The notes beneath the pieces were generated by a model that was not told the DNA's origin, made no database searches, and saw nothing but the letters and a program-made list of their open reading frames with translations. Below, in pieces: positions 1 through 8,248 of a stretch of 64,000 nucleotides of DNA (position 1 is the stretch's first letter; each line of letters begins with the position of its first letter). The DNA is from Flavobacterium rakeshii. GTDB lineage: Bacteria > Bacteroidota > Bacteroidia > Flavobacteriales > Flavobacteriaceae. Both the position numbers and the translations under genes were made by a program. Where the stretch lies: the NCBI RefSeq assembly GCF_009741375.1, contig NZ_WOWP01000016.1, forward strand, positions 1 through 64,000. Reading direction: 5' to 3'.

Positions 1-1024
1 ATTCAGTAAGTCTTTTTGTGTTATCCTTTTCTCTTGCAACGCCAATTACGGTAAAGCCTTTGTCTTTGTAATCATTGTATACAGGTACCATAGTTTTGCT
101 TTTTGCAATACAAGGGGCGCACCATGTTGCCCATAAATCAAGTAAAGCTACTTTTCCTTCAATTTGGGTTGATAGTGTTATCGGGTTACCGTTCAAATCA
201 GGAGCTGTGAAGTCGATAAATTTTTTACCTGCTTTAATGCTTTTTCCTTTTATAAGATTAAGTGCTACCTCATTATAAGGATGGTTAGGAAAGTTATTTG
301 ACAACTTTTCGTAAAGCTTGTAGGTTTTGTTAACGTCAATAATGTCTTGGTTTATTACATTTTCTAAAAGCAGGTAATAAGAAACAATAGAGGAAGGATT
401 GTTTTCTGCCCATTTTATTCTACTTTCTATAACTTTAGAAACTTTTTCATTAAAAGCCTTTCCTTCAGGAGTGTATTCTTGATTAAGTCTTCTTAAACTG
501 TCTAATTTTTTTAGCCAAGTATTTTTATCGGTTGACATTAGCTTATCAGCATCCAGAAATGCTTTTGTTCTGTAGTTTCCTTCCTCCTTAAGCTTTGTTT
601 CCTCTTGGTTGAGGCTTTTCAGTTTTGTATTATATTCATCATTAATTGTTTTATACTCTTTATTTAACTGCCCTCCTTCTACTGTGTTTTTATCAAAATT
701 TTCTTCTGAATGTACAGTAATATTTATATCTGTGTTTTCAAGGAATATCAATGTAAATTGACCTGTTCTTGTCTCCTTTGCTTTACCTAAAAAAAGCTGA
801 TAGCTTTCAGGGTTTTCTATGTGTGCTGTATACTCAAATTTACCATCAATAGCTGGTATCTCTATAGCTGGCTCAGTTAAGTCTTCATAGGGTCTTACGA
901 GTATTACAGACTCAGTGTCAGTGTCAACAACAGTACCGTGTATATGGCAAACGTCTTCTTTTTTGGAACAGTTAATTAATAATAATGCAGTAAATAGTAA
1001 TACTAATTGGTTTGAAAATTTCAT
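1..1024 (-). CDS. TlpA/ResA-like thioredoxin-fold lipoprotein with N-terminal DUF4369-like region (3' end cut by window)
   Basis: Read by translating the minus strand from the ATG at 1024. The N-terminus is a lipoprotein signal (MKFSNQLVLLFTALLLINCS) with the lipobox Cys at residue 20, so the mature protein is probably anchored in the periplasm or outer membrane. The next ~200 residues resemble the DUF4369 region often joined to peroxiredoxin-like domains in Bacteroidota. The thioredoxin fold begins near residue 280 and has the redox motif WCAPC at residues 301-305. Family knowledge suggests a periplasmic thiol-disulfide oxidoreductase. The frame is open to base 1, so the C-terminus lies outside the window. 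A TATTTTTG box (minus strand, 1051-1058) could be its -7 element. Confidence 0.85.
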   Translation of the reverse strand, partial: MKFSNQLVLLFTALLLINCSKKEDVCHIHGTVVDTDTESVILVRPYEDLTEPAIEIPAIDGKFEYTAHIENPESYQLFLGKAKETRTGQFTLIFLENTDINITVHSEENFDKNTVEGGQLNKEYKTINDEYNTKLKSLNQEETKLKEEGNYRTKAFLDADKLMSTDKNTWLKKLDSLRRLNQEYTPEGKAFNEKVSKVIESRIKWAENNPSSIVSYYLLLENVINQDIIDVNKTYKLYEKLSNNFPNHPYNEVALNLIKGKSIKAGKKFIDFTAPDLNGNPITLSTQIEGKVALLDLWATWCAPCIAKSKTMVPVYNDYKDKGFTVIGVAREKDNTKRLTE

Positions 1025-1171
1025 TTTGTTGGTTTTGTAAAGTGTGATGTCAAAAATAGGGTTTTTCTTATGTAATTACATAATTAAAGTTGATTAAAAT
1101 TATTTTTAAAGTTTAAACTGATGTGATTTTATTCTTTATAACTTAGTGCTAAAATTTATTTATAGCTGTAT

Positions 1172-1825
1172 ATGATTTATAGGTTTTTAATTGTTTTTAC
1201 TTTTTTGGTTTTCGTACAGGCATACTCCCAAAATAGTTTTGATGTAAAGTTGATTAATGAAAAAGCATTGCCAAAAGGTGTTTTGTTTGAAGGTAAATTT
1301 CTTGATGCTGTTAAGTGGACTGACGGTATAGGGGATAATATTGTGGTGCGCACCGAAACCGGTATACATGTAAGTGAAAAATATACACACGACGATAATG
1401 ATGGTTATGATGCAGAGGTTTTTGCTTACCATTATCTGGTTGAAAAAGATACTGTAAAATTACTATGGAAGGTTTACGATTATATAAGTGATTGTCCTGT
1501 AGATATAGAAGCAGAATTTTTTAAAGATACATTCCCTGTAACCGACCTTGATAATGATGGTATAGCCGAAGTATGGTTAATGTATAAAAAGGCATGCCAC
1601 GGAGATGTGAGTCCATGCATTATGAAAATAATAATGTATGAAGATGGGCAAAAATATGCTATACGTGGAGAGAATAAGGTTTTTGGAGGAACAGATGAAA
1701 AAGGTAAAAAGTATTACATAGGTGGAGGTTATACTTTTGATTCTGCATTTGAGAAGGGACCTAAAGAGTTTTTAGATTATGCTACAAAACTTTGGCAAAA
1801 AAATATAATTCAAAAATGGGATTAG
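1172..1825 (+). CDS. Secreted protein of unknown function with a DxDxDG-like loop
   Basis: 217 residues with a clear signal peptide (cleavage likely after AYSQ, residue ~20). It contains TDLDNDGIAEVW near residue 128, which looks like an FG-GAP/EF-hand type calcium loop, and a conserved-looking KKACHGDVSPC stretch. I recall similar flavobacterial proteins annotated as 'surface polysaccharide biosynthesis' family, but the sequence shows no enzymatic motif, so the function is open. Its stop codon directly abuts the stop of the convergent kinase gene with no intergenic base. Confidence 0.7.
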   Translation: MIYRFLIVFTFLVFVQAYSQNSFDVKLINEKALPKGVLFEGKFLDAVKWTDGIGDNIVVRTETGIHVSEKYTHDDNDGYDAEVFAYHYLVEKDTVKLLWKVYDYISDCPVDIEAEFFKDTFPVTDLDNDGIAEVWLMYKKACHGDVSPCIMKIIMYEDGQKYAIRGENKVFGGTDEKGKKYYIGGGYTFDSAFEKGPKEFLDYATKLWQKNIIQKWD

Positions 1826-2794
1826 TTAATCTTTGTGATATTTCATCCAACTTTGAATCCTGCCTACATACATTTTAAGGTAGTTTTCCGACAGGAAAAT
1901 ATTAGACCAGTCAAAACGTTGTGACTGTACTCCAAGATAAAAAATAAAAACGGCTGCTGCTGCATGAGGAATAATATTCAAGTCCTGCTGTGAAAGTGTA
2001 TTTATACTTTGATATCCGTTTATAAAAGCCTGGGCTTTTTTGCTGTATACCTCTTTGTTCGGTTCAATAATAAAGAGGTGTTTACAAAAGTAAGCTACGT
2101 CTAATATAAGTGGTCCGTTACCAAAGAAGTCAAAATCAAATACCGTTACTTCATTTTCATTGGTAATCGCCATATTGTCGTACCACATATCAAGGTGTAC
2201 CACACCCTGCTGTAAAGGTATTTGTTCAAACAGTTGCTTTATGTCGTTACCCAAAGCTTTTAGATACTGCATTTCAGGAAGGTCATCATGAAAATAGGTA
2301 TTAGCATATTGGTACGGTAGTTCGGTAAGTGTTTTTGTATTATAATTAATTCGTTTATAGGTTTTACTTTTTGTTGCCTGATGAAATTTACCCATTATCG
2401 TACCGATGTAAAAACAGGTGTCTTCGTCTATAAAGCGAACTTTCCCTCCCTCAGCAAATGAAAAGACAACTGCATAGCGAATCCCTTCGGGTGCGTTGAT
2501 TTCCTGAATGTAATTACCGTTTGCATCTGGGACAGGGTAGGAGATATTCAGTCCCTTTTCTTTTAAAGATAAAAGCAGGCTTATTTCTTCTTCAATTTCC
2601 TTTTTAGTACGCCAGTTATGGCAATATAACCTAAGTACATGTTTGCTGCTCTTACCTGTTAACATATAGGTGTGATTCATTCCGGTACGGAAAAGAGAAC
2701 AATCAGTGTTGTTGCCTAAATCATATTGCGAAATGATATAGTCGCCAAGCTCTTTTGGATTAAGGATAGATCTTGCTACAGGGAAAGTATTCAT
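1826..2794 (-). CDS. APH-family phosphotransferase (aminoglycoside/choline/homoserine kinase-like)
   Basis: 322 residues with the two hallmark motifs of the APH kinase fold: the catalytic loop HLDMWYDN (H200, D202, N207) and the metal-binding DFDF (D220, D222). Family members phosphorylate small hydroxylated substrates such as homoserine, choline or aminoglycosides, and the substrate cannot be read from this sequence. The N-terminal nucleotide-binding lobe (residues ~30-110) is present and the length is normal. The gene stands apart from the DinB-like gene upstream by ~40 bp and may be co-transcribed with it. Cytoplasmic. Confidence 0.75.
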   Translation of the reverse strand: MNTFPVARSILNPKELGDYIISQYDLGNNTDCSLFRTGMNHTYMLTGKSSKHVLRLYCHNWRTKKEIEEEISLLLSLKEKGLNISYPVPDANGNYIQEINAPEGIRYAVVFSFAEGGKVRFIDEDTCFYIGTIMGKFHQATKSKTYKRINYNTKTLTELPYQYANTYFHDDLPEMQYLKALGNDIKQLFEQIPLQQGVVHLDMWYDNMAITNENEVTVFDFDFFGNGPLILDVAYFCKHLFIIEPNKEVYSKKAQAFINGYQSINTLSQQDLNIIPHAAAAVFIFYLGVQSQRFDWSNIFLSENYLKMYVGRIQSWMKYHKD

Positions 2795-2836
2795 GTTGAA
2801 TTTTGTTAAAGGGCGGCAAAAATAGTAAAGATTAGT

Positions 2837-3304
2837 TTAATCCCATATAAAAGGACGATCTATGCCCATTGCTCTTAAATATGAAAGAAACTGACCTGCA
2901 TGAACAGATTCATGATAACCTATGCGAAGCAAGTATGCGGCAAGATTCTTTTTTTCGCCGTTACCGGGATGTATTATTTGTATTTCTTCAAGTTCTTTTT
3001 GGGTAAACTTTTTAATACTGTCTAAAAACGTTTGACGGTGAGGTGATGCAAATTCCAGCTCATCCTGTACACTTGTGTAAGGAAGATTTTCCCATGGTGT
3101 AGTATAGTTTGTCATGTCTCCCTGATTTATTATTATGTTCCATCCATAATCAGCCTGTAATACATGGCGTATTAGCTCTATTGCCGTCATGGCATCATTA
3201 TCAGGTTTCCAGTTGTAATATTCTTTAGGGAGGCTTTCCCAAAGCATAGTGCTTCGGCGTCTTACTTGTTTCAGGTGATTGATAATAATTTCGTTAAGTG
3301 TCAT
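2837..3304 (-). CDS. DinB-superfamily protein
   Basis: 155 residues forming the DinB/YfiT-like four-helix bundle. The three expected metal-ligand histidines are visible: H47 (IRHVLQADYGW) and H131 and H135 (YHESVHAGQF). Members are usually metal-dependent thiol transferases or damage-inducible proteins of unknown substrate, and nothing here narrows the role. It is followed by the APH-like kinase on the same strand. Confidence 0.75.
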   Translation of the reverse strand: MTLNEIIINHLKQVRRRSTMLWESLPKEYYNWKPDNDAMTAIELIRHVLQADYGWNIIINQGDMTNYTTPWENLPYTSVQDELEFASPHRQTFLDSIKKFTQKELEEIQIIHPGNGEKKNLAAYLLRIGYHESVHAGQFLSYLRAMGIDRPFIWD

Positions 3305-3355
3305 TTTTGGTTGGTTTTAAAAAGGAAAACAAATTTAAAGTTTTGAAAAGGGATT

Positions 3356-3394
3356 GAAGCTAAAAGCCGAACATTTTGTTCGGCTTTTAGCTTC
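3356..3394 (-). terminator. 18-bp perfect inverted repeat with 3-nt loop (terminator of the 45-codon ORF)
   Basis: Arms at 3356-3373 and 3377-3394 match perfectly around the loop TTT, and the stem contains runs of T/A (GCTAAAAGCCGAACA). It lies just downstream of the stop at 3403 of a short minus-strand ORF and just upstream of the DinB gene, so it probably ends transcription of the short ORF. It is unusually long for a terminator stem. Confidence 0.6.
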
Positions 3395-3402
3395 AATATA
3401 AC

Positions 3403-3540
3403 TTAGATTATTAGTTTATTGAAAACCTCTGGTGTTATTTCAAAATATTTAGTATTAAATATTTCACTGGTTTTATCTTTACATAATCCGGGTATTTGAA
3501 ATCTTATTTGCCTTACCTTGGTTTTACATAAAAAGAACAT
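3403..3540 (-). CDS. Possible 45-codon small protein
   Basis: Translated by eye from ATG at 3540 to TAA at 3403. The product starts MFFLCKTKVRQIRFQIPG and has two Cys; no signal peptide or known motif. Support comes from position: it fills an otherwise empty 328-bp divergent spacer, and a strong hairpin follows its stop by 8 bp. It could be a real small gene or the decayed 3' end of a larger one. No convincing promoter was found. Confidence 0.35.
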   Translation of the reverse strand: MFFLCKTKVRQIRFQIPGLCKDKTSEIFNTKYFEITPEVFNKLII

Positions 3541-3632
3541 TTTATATCAATTAAGCAGGACAGTTTTTTCATTTATAGTAAGTTGTGAAGTGATGAATAG
3601 TGTACTATCTTAGTACTCATTTTAAATGAAAA

Positions 3633-4319
3633 ATGGAAAGAGAAGAATTTAAACTAGATAACCCTGTGTGGTATTCTTTAAAAGAAACACATAATAAGTT
3701 TTCAATAGAATATAATGGCATAAAATTTTATGAGCCTGATTGTTGTCCCTTTGGGGGGCATATACATCCTGATTCAGCTAAATTAGGGATAGATGCTTAT
3801 ACTCAATTAACAAATAATTTTTATGTAGTTGGTGATTTACCTGTTTTTACAGATAATGTACGGTTGAAAAAAGAACTGGTTTGTAATCAAATGACAATTT
3901 CTAAACCTATTGATATTACTATCTCTGAGCAAATAGATGAGCTTAAAACAGTAAATCAAAAAAACGAGTTGTTTGATCTTGTAAATTTGGTACAGCCGGG
4001 TTATTTTAAAAATAAAACTCCTGATTTAGGGAGTTATTACGGAATATATAATAATAACAGACTTGTGGCAGTAACCGGTGAACGGATGAAAATGAATGAG
4101 TATACCGAAGTAAGCGCGGTTGTAACTCATCCTGAGTATTTAGGGAAAGGTTATGCTAAGCAGTTAGTTGCTTTTACAAGTAATAAAATATTTAAAGAAG
4201 GTAAAGTTCCTTATTTACATGTTGCCGAATCAAATACAGGAGCAATTAAACTCTATGAAAAATTAGGTTACTTAAAGAGGAGAAAAATTAGTTTTTGGAA
4301 CTTTATCTGTTCCCCTTAA
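3633..4319 (+). CDS. GNAT-family N-acetyltransferase
   Basis: 228 residues. The C-terminal half holds the GNAT core: a beta-strand VSAVVTHPEYLGKGYAKQL (residues ~157-176), which is the acetyl-CoA pyrophosphate loop of the form HPxxxGKGYA, followed by YLHVAESNTGAIKLYEKLGY, a typical motif B with N and Y. The N-terminal ~110 residues are a divergent extension. The acceptor substrate is unknown. It is followed by the DoxX gene on the same strand after 61 bp. Confidence 0.8.
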   Translation: MEREEFKLDNPVWYSLKETHNKFSIEYNGIKFYEPDCCPFGGHIHPDSAKLGIDAYTQLTNNFYVVGDLPVFTDNVRLKKELVCNQMTISKPIDITISEQIDELKTVNQKNELFDLVNLVQPGYFKNKTPDLGSYYGIYNNNRLVAVTGERMKMNEYTEVSAVVTHPEYLGKGYAKQLVAFTSNKIFKEGKVPYLHVAESNTGAIKLYEKLGYLKRRKISFWNFICSP

Positions 4320-4380
4320 AACATTGGTTAGTCAGCTTAAATGAGGTTTGTATTTACTTTTTAAAACTTTATAGATTGAT

Positions 4381-4815
4381 ATGGATAAAAAAATAATAAA
4401 ACTGTTTTTACGATTTGCAATAGCTATCGGGTTCTTATCGGCAGTGGTAGATAGGTTAGGGGTGTTTTGGAGCAAAGAAGCATTTGTATGGGGTAATTGG
4501 GAGAGTTTTTTAAACTATACTAAGGCAATAAACCCATGGCTCCCTGATTCTTTAATTTCAATTGCCGGCATTACAGCAACTTCAGCCGAAATTATTTTTG
4601 CAGTTTTCCTTATAATCGGGTTTAAAACCGAGTTGTTTGCTAAACTGAGCGGGTTTTTACTTTTGATGTTCGGACTCTCAATGACCTTTTCAATAGGTAT
4701 AAAAGGCGCTCTTGATTTTTCGGTTTTTACGGCTTCTGCCGCAGCATTTGCCCTGAGCTTAATGAAAGATAAATATTTGGAGCTGGATAGTTTGTTTCAA
4801 AAAACCGAAAAATAG
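4381..4815 (+). CDS. DoxX-family membrane protein
   Basis: 144 residues with four predicted membrane helices, starting KLFLRFAIAIGFLSAVVDRLG, the normal DoxX beginning with an Arg in helix 1 (residue ~11) and Asp-Arg after it. DoxX proteins are small inner-membrane proteins linked to quinone or thiol redox homeostasis; their precise reaction is usually unknown. The function here is inferred from the family only. Confidence 0.75.
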   Translation: MDKKIIKLFLRFAIAIGFLSAVVDRLGVFWSKEAFVWGNWESFLNYTKAINPWLPDSLISIAGITATSAEIIFAVFLIIGFKTELFAKLSGFLLLMFGLSMTFSIGIKGALDFSVFTASAAAFALSLMKDKYLELDSLFQKTEK

Positions 4816-4847
4816 ACGTGTAAACTTCTGTTATAAAGTATTTATAA

Positions 4848-5456
4848 ATGAATCTTCAACCATTAAAAATACCATCAGGCTGGACAGTAGAGTGGAACTT
4901 GTTGACCGAAACAGATCCAACGGAAGAAACTATACATGAATTTACAGGTAGTTTACTGCTGGTAAATTCATCAACACGATTAAAAGCTATTGATGTATGC
5001 TGGCAGCCGGAAGCCGCCATTAACGGTGCATACCAATTACAGGTTATTTTACTATTGCCAAAATTTAACAGCATAACAAATACAATGGAGTATGAGGGTA
5101 TTTGGGAAGCTCCCGAACTGGAGTTTACAACCCAAAACCGACAGGAGTTAGTAGAAAAGCTGAATGATTTACTTTTTACTTTAAAACCATATATTGATAC
5201 TCGTATTTTATTAAAACCGGGTGTTGTGGATGAACCTAATGAGTCTTTAAGACAGGATTTGTTAGCAAATGGTTTAACAAAAGAGGTTATAGCAAACATC
5301 ATGGCGTCTAACCATAAAAAACTTCAGGAGTTGATTTTAGATCATAAAGATATCTCTAAAGAAATTGTAGAAGAATTATTGCAACGTGGTGCCGGAAAAG
5401 GTGTTAAAAACAAAGCGAAACAGCTATTGAGCAGTAAGGCATTTAAAAGGGGCTAA
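4848..5456 (+). CDS. Hypothetical cytoplasmic protein
   Basis: 202 residues, no signal peptide or membrane segment. It starts MNLQPLKIPSGWTVEWNLL and has an N-terminal alpha/beta domain (to ~120) and a helical Lys-rich C-terminus (residues ~140-202, KELLQRGAGKGVKNKAKQL-like character). I do not recognise the family. The N-terminal style resembles small immunity-like proteins of Bacteroidota, but no toxin gene is nearby. The gene ends at a bidirectional terminator shared with tRNA-Pro. Confidence 0.6.
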   Translation: MNLQPLKIPSGWTVEWNLLTETDPTEETIHEFTGSLLLVNSSTRLKAIDVCWQPEAAINGAYQLQVILLLPKFNSITNTMEYEGIWEAPELEFTTQNRQELVEKLNDLLFTLKPYIDTRILLKPGVVDEPNESLRQDLLANGLTKEVIANIMASNHKKLQELILDHKDISKEIVEELLQRGAGKGVKNKAKQLLSSKAFKRG

Positions 5457-5477
5457 GAAAGTAGAATGTGAAAATAA

Positions 5478-5509
5478 AAAAAAGCTCCAGTTTTCACTGA
5501 AGCTTTTTG
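5478..5509. terminator. Bidirectional terminator between a plus-strand gene and tRNA-Pro
   Basis: Stem AAAAAGCT-c-CAG (5479-5490) pairs with CTG-a-AGCTTTTT (5497-5508) around the loop TTTTCA, with A and T tracts on both sides. It ends the 4848-5456 gene on the plus strand and tRNA-Pro on the minus strand. Confidence 0.7.
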
Positions 5510-5584
5510 TCGGGGTGGCAGGATTCGAACCTGCGACCTCCTGGTCCCAAACCAGGCGCGATGACCGGGCTACGCTACACCCCG
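5510..5584 (-). tRNA. tRNA-Pro (anticodon TGG)
   Basis: Minus-strand cloverleaf: acceptor CGGGGTG pairs with CACCCCG, the anticodon arm CCTGG-TTTGGGA-CCAGG gives anticodon TGG, and the T-arm is GCAGG-TTCGAAT-CCTGC. The discriminator is A (5510) and CCA is not encoded. Confidence 0.95.
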
Positions 5585-5603
5585 TTTCTCGGTTAAGAGG
5601 TTG

Positions 5604-5633
5604 CAAATATACTACTAAAAATCAATTTTCAAA
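5604..5633 (-). promoter_or_regulatory. Promoter of tRNA-Pro
   Basis: On the minus strand TTTG (5633-5630), an 18-bp spacer, then TATATTTG (5611-5604), matching the Bacteroidota sigma-A form TTTG-N(17-23)-TAnnTTTG. It ends 20 bp before the tRNA. Confidence 0.7.
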
Positions 5634-5705
5634 GCCTATAGCAAAAATTTATTTTTGCATAGTCAAATCTGATATATAAGTGTAGTTATTTTTTTAATTA
5701 AAACT

Positions 5706-5713
5706 TACATTTG
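5706..5713 (+). promoter_or_regulatory. -7 box of the trxB promoter
   Basis: TACATTTG matches TAnnTTTG. The -33 element is weak. The box lies inside a longer in-frame extension (TTG at 5711), which argues that translation starts at the ATG at 5747. Confidence 0.55.
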
Positions 5714-5746
5714 CAACTCTTTGAATTAAAACTAACAGTTAAAACT

Positions 5747-6700
5747 ATGTCTGATTCTATCGAAAAAATAAAATGTCTTATCATCGGTTCAGGTCCTGCA
5801 GGTTATACTGCGGCTATTTATGCTGCAAGGGCAGATATGAATCCGGTTATATATACAGGTATGGAACCTGGTGGTCAGTTAACCACAACTACAGAAGTTG
5901 ATAATTTCCCGGGATACCCTGAAGGTATTGACGGACCTACCATGATGGTGCAGCTGCAACAGCAGGCTGAGCGTTTTGGTACAGAAGTGCGTATAGGGAT
6001 GGTTACCGCTATTGAACTTAGTAAAGAACACGGCGGATGGCATAAAGCTACTATTGATAATAACAAGGAAGTACATGCACAAACTGTAATTATCTCTACA
6101 GGGGCTACAGCTAAATATCTTGGGTTACCAAGTGAGCAACGCCTTAGAGGTGGTGGAGTTTCTGCCTGTGCGGTTTGTGACGGTTTCTTTTACAGAGGTC
6201 AGGATGTGGCTATCGTAGGAGCGGGTGATACTGCTGCCGAGGAGGCTACATACCTTGCTAACATCTGTAAAAATGTTACTATGCTTGTAAGAAAAGATTT
6301 CATGAGAGCTTCAAAAGCAATGCAGCACCGTGTTGAAAATACTCCTAACCTAACAGTACTTTATAATACAGAAGTTGATGAGGTACTTGGTGAACAGGTT
6401 GTTGAAGGTTTAAGAACAGTAAATAACCAAACAGGTGAGAAAACCGAAATCCCTGTAACAGGTTTATTTATTGCTATTGGTCACAAGCCAAATACTGATA
6501 TCTTTAAAGGTCAGCTTGATATGGATGATACTGGTTACCTTATCACTCAGGGTAAATCTACCAAAACAAACTTACCGGGTGTATTTGCTTCCGGAGATGT
6601 TCAGGATAAAGAGTACCGACAGGCTATTACAGCGGCCGGTTCAGGTTGTATGGCCGCTCTTGATGCAGAGCGTTACCTTGCAACACTTGATAATCATTAA
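5747..6700 (+). CDS. trxB: Thioredoxin-disulfide reductase
   Basis: 317 residues from ATG 5747, chosen because the upstream in-frame TTG overlaps the promoter box. Reduces thioredoxin with NADPH through FAD in the cytoplasm. Visible motifs: FAD-binding GSGPAG (residues ~15-20), the redox pair CAVC (~141-144), the NADPH site GAGDTAAEE (~158-166), and the C-terminal FAD motif ASGDV. Length and domain order are normal for a low-molecular-weight TrxB. Monocistronic, closed by the hairpin at 6721-6746. Confidence 0.95.
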   Translation: MSDSIEKIKCLIIGSGPAGYTAAIYAARADMNPVIYTGMEPGGQLTTTTEVDNFPGYPEGIDGPTMMVQLQQQAERFGTEVRIGMVTAIELSKEHGGWHKATIDNNKEVHAQTVIISTGATAKYLGLPSEQRLRGGGVSACAVCDGFFYRGQDVAIVGAGDTAAEEATYLANICKNVTMLVRKDFMRASKAMQHRVENTPNLTVLYNTEVDEVLGEQVVEGLRTVNNQTGEKTEIPVTGLFIAIGHKPNTDIFKGQLDMDDTGYLITQGKSTKTNLPGVFASGDVQDKEYRQAITAAGSGCMAALDAERYLATLDNH

Positions 6701-6720
6701 TAGTACTATAATGATATAAA

Positions 6721-6746
6721 AAAAGCAGTGCAATAGCACTGCTTTT
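6721..6746. terminator. Bidirectional terminator between trxB and a convergent head-GIN gene
   Basis: Perfect 11-bp stem AAAAGCAGTGC / GCACTGCTTTT with loop AATA, A- and T-tracts on the two sides. Confidence 0.8.
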
Positions 6747-6767
6747 CTGTTTTATAGATGTTTTACT

Positions 6768-7604
6768 TTATAGCTGTCTCTTGTAAATTGCAGCACTGTC
6801 GGCAAAAGTTTTAAGTTCTATTTTGGCGTCTCCGTAAAAGCCTATTTCGGCTTTTCCTTTGGCTGTGATTACAGCTGTTTCGGCTGCCATAACGTTTGTG
6901 TTTGAATACCCCTCGGCAACCAGTTCAAGATTTTTAACCGTAAATTTAGCTCCCGTAAACGAAGCACTGTTGTCTACTCTTAAAAGGGCATTTAAAGCAT
7001 CACCTTCTATTACTGCCTCACTTTCCTGATATAAGTCAAACTTAGAGGAGTTTGATGCTGCCACCAGTGCTTTAAGGTTGGCTTTTTTGCTTAACTCAAA
7101 AGCACAGTCGTTTCCTTTATAGTTTATTTCGGCTTTGGTCTTGTCGTTTAGGTATAAACTAAAGTTAGAGGCCTTCACATTTAGGTAAGATTTAGAGTAA
7201 TCAAAGTTTTTAACGGTGATAGTATCTACTTCAAGATCGGCAAGGGCATTGATAACAGTTTCATGCCTGCCCGTAACACTTTTAAGATTTTCGGTATAAG
7301 TTACTCTAACAATAAACTTGTCAAAACGGGTAACCTCTTTAGAGGTAAATATCCTTAGTGTACTTCCGTTTACATCTGTTTGGATAACTTCGTGCAGGTT
7401 GTCGTCTGCTTCAATCTCTATGCCTTCTCCTGCACCTTTAACAAGAAAGATTTCAACGTTATCTTCCACTTCAATATTTTCAAAAGCTGTTACTCCCCTT
7501 TGCGAAACGGTAACATTTTTGGTTCCTTTTATTTTGTCTTTGCGCTGAGCAAAAGCTGCTGTAGTAAGCAACACTGAGAATACAATTATTATAAACTTTT
7601 TCAT
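6768..7604 (-). CDS. Head-GIN/DUF2807 secreted protein
   Basis: 278 residues with signal peptide (MKKFIIIVFSVLLTTAAFAQ). The mature part is the DUF2807 ('putative auto-transporter adhesin, head GIN') beta-helix-like fold: repeated short strands, with the opening pattern GVTAFENIEVEDNVEIFLVKG. Family members are envelope proteins of unknown biochemical role that co-occur with PspC/PadR genes, as here. It is the last gene before the trxB terminator. A TATATTTG box (minus strand, 7637-7630) sits after the preceding terminator, so it has its own promoter. Confidence 0.75.
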   Translation of the reverse strand: MKKFIIIVFSVLLTTAAFAQRKDKIKGTKNVTVSQRGVTAFENIEVEDNVEIFLVKGAGEGIEIEADDNLHEVIQTDVNGSTLRIFTSKEVTRFDKFIVRVTYTENLKSVTGRHETVINALADLEVDTITVKNFDYSKSYLNVKASNFSLYLNDKTKAEINYKGNDCAFELSKKANLKALVAASNSSKFDLYQESEAVIEGDALNALLRVDNSASFTGAKFTVKNLELVAEGYSNTNVMAAETAVITAKGKAEIGFYGDAKIELKTFADSAAIYKRQL

Positions 7605-7643
7605 ATTATTATTTAGAAACGGTTTGTCGCAAATATATAAAAA

Positions 7644-7665
7644 AACACCGGCGATGACCGGTGTT
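7644..7665 (-). terminator. Terminator of the NTF2-like gene
   Basis: Stem AACACCGG / CCGGTGTT with loop CGATGA, followed on the minus strand by a T-run (7643 downward). Confidence 0.75.
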
Positions 7666-7685
7666 ATAACGTAGTAAAGTATAAA

Positions 7686-8165
7686 TTATTCTGCTGGTTT
7701 GTGCTCATAGCTAAGTATGCGTGACATTTTCCATTTTCCGTTTTCCAAAAGCCACAAGTGAGTAAATTTTGCCGTTCCGGTTTTTCTTTCCACTCCGTTT
7801 TCTACAATATAGAATTCGTGGTCACCGGTAAGTATGGCTCCATATCCAATCATAGGGTAAACTTCAAAAGTGCTTAGTACGGGCTTGCGCAATATTTTTT
7901 GAGAACCGTTACAAATGTGCTTTCGCATACTTTCCATTAGTTTGTCACAACCTTTACTAATGCCTCCCTTGTCGTGGTAAAATTCTACATCATCTGTAAA
8001 AAAAGTTCTGGATTTTTCAAGGTCGCAGGTGTTATAGGCTTCAAACGCCAGGCTGTCTAAGGTAATTATTTTAGCTTCGAGTTCTTTTTGTGTTTCGGGG
8101 AATTTGTCCTGAGCAGTAACAATTCCTGTTGTTAATGCAGCAATAAGGATGATTAATTTTTTCAT
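7686..8165 (-). CDS. Secreted DUF4440 / NTF2-like protein
   Basis: 159 residues with signal peptide (cleavage near VTAQ, residue ~19). The rest is an NTF2/SnoaL-like cone fold: KELEAKIITLDSLAFEAYNTCDLEKSRTFFTDDVEFYHD, then strands ending in THLWLLENGKWKMSRILSYEH. Such proteins can bind small ligands or act as isomerase-like enzymes; no catalytic set is identifiable. The leader carries a 25-nt stretch identical to the leader of the PadR gene at 11082-11106. Confidence 0.7.
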   Translation of the reverse strand: MKKLIILIAALTTGIVTAQDKFPETQKELEAKIITLDSLAFEAYNTCDLEKSRTFFTDDVEFYHDKGGISKGCDKLMESMRKHICNGSQKILRKPVLSTFEVYPMIGYGAILTGDHEFYIVENGVERKTGTAKFTHLWLLENGKWKMSRILSYEHKPAE

Positions 8166-8174
8166 GACTGATAG

Positions 8175-8199
8175 TTTTTTGATTGATGATTGATGATGA
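8175..8199. repeat. 25-nt leader repeat, copy 1 (TGA-TTGA rich)
   Basis: Identical over 25 nt to 11082-11106. Built from GATTGATGAT units. Both copies lie just upstream of a minus-strand start codon (8165 and 11051). Confidence 0.7.
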
Positions 8200-8203
8200 A
8201 ATA

Positions 8204-8232
8204 AAAAAACACTGTGGTCAGCAGTGTTTTTT
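8204..8232 (-). terminator. Terminator of the head-GIN lipoprotein gene
   Basis: Stem AAAAAACACTG (8204-8214) / CAGTGTTTTTT (8222-8232), loop TGGTCAG. Confidence 0.75.
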
Positions 8233-8248
8233 AGAAATGGCCGGGAGG

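Noticed and set aside
5711..5746. TTG start for trxB giving 12 extra residues
   Set aside because: It overlaps the -7 promoter box, so the transcript begins after it.
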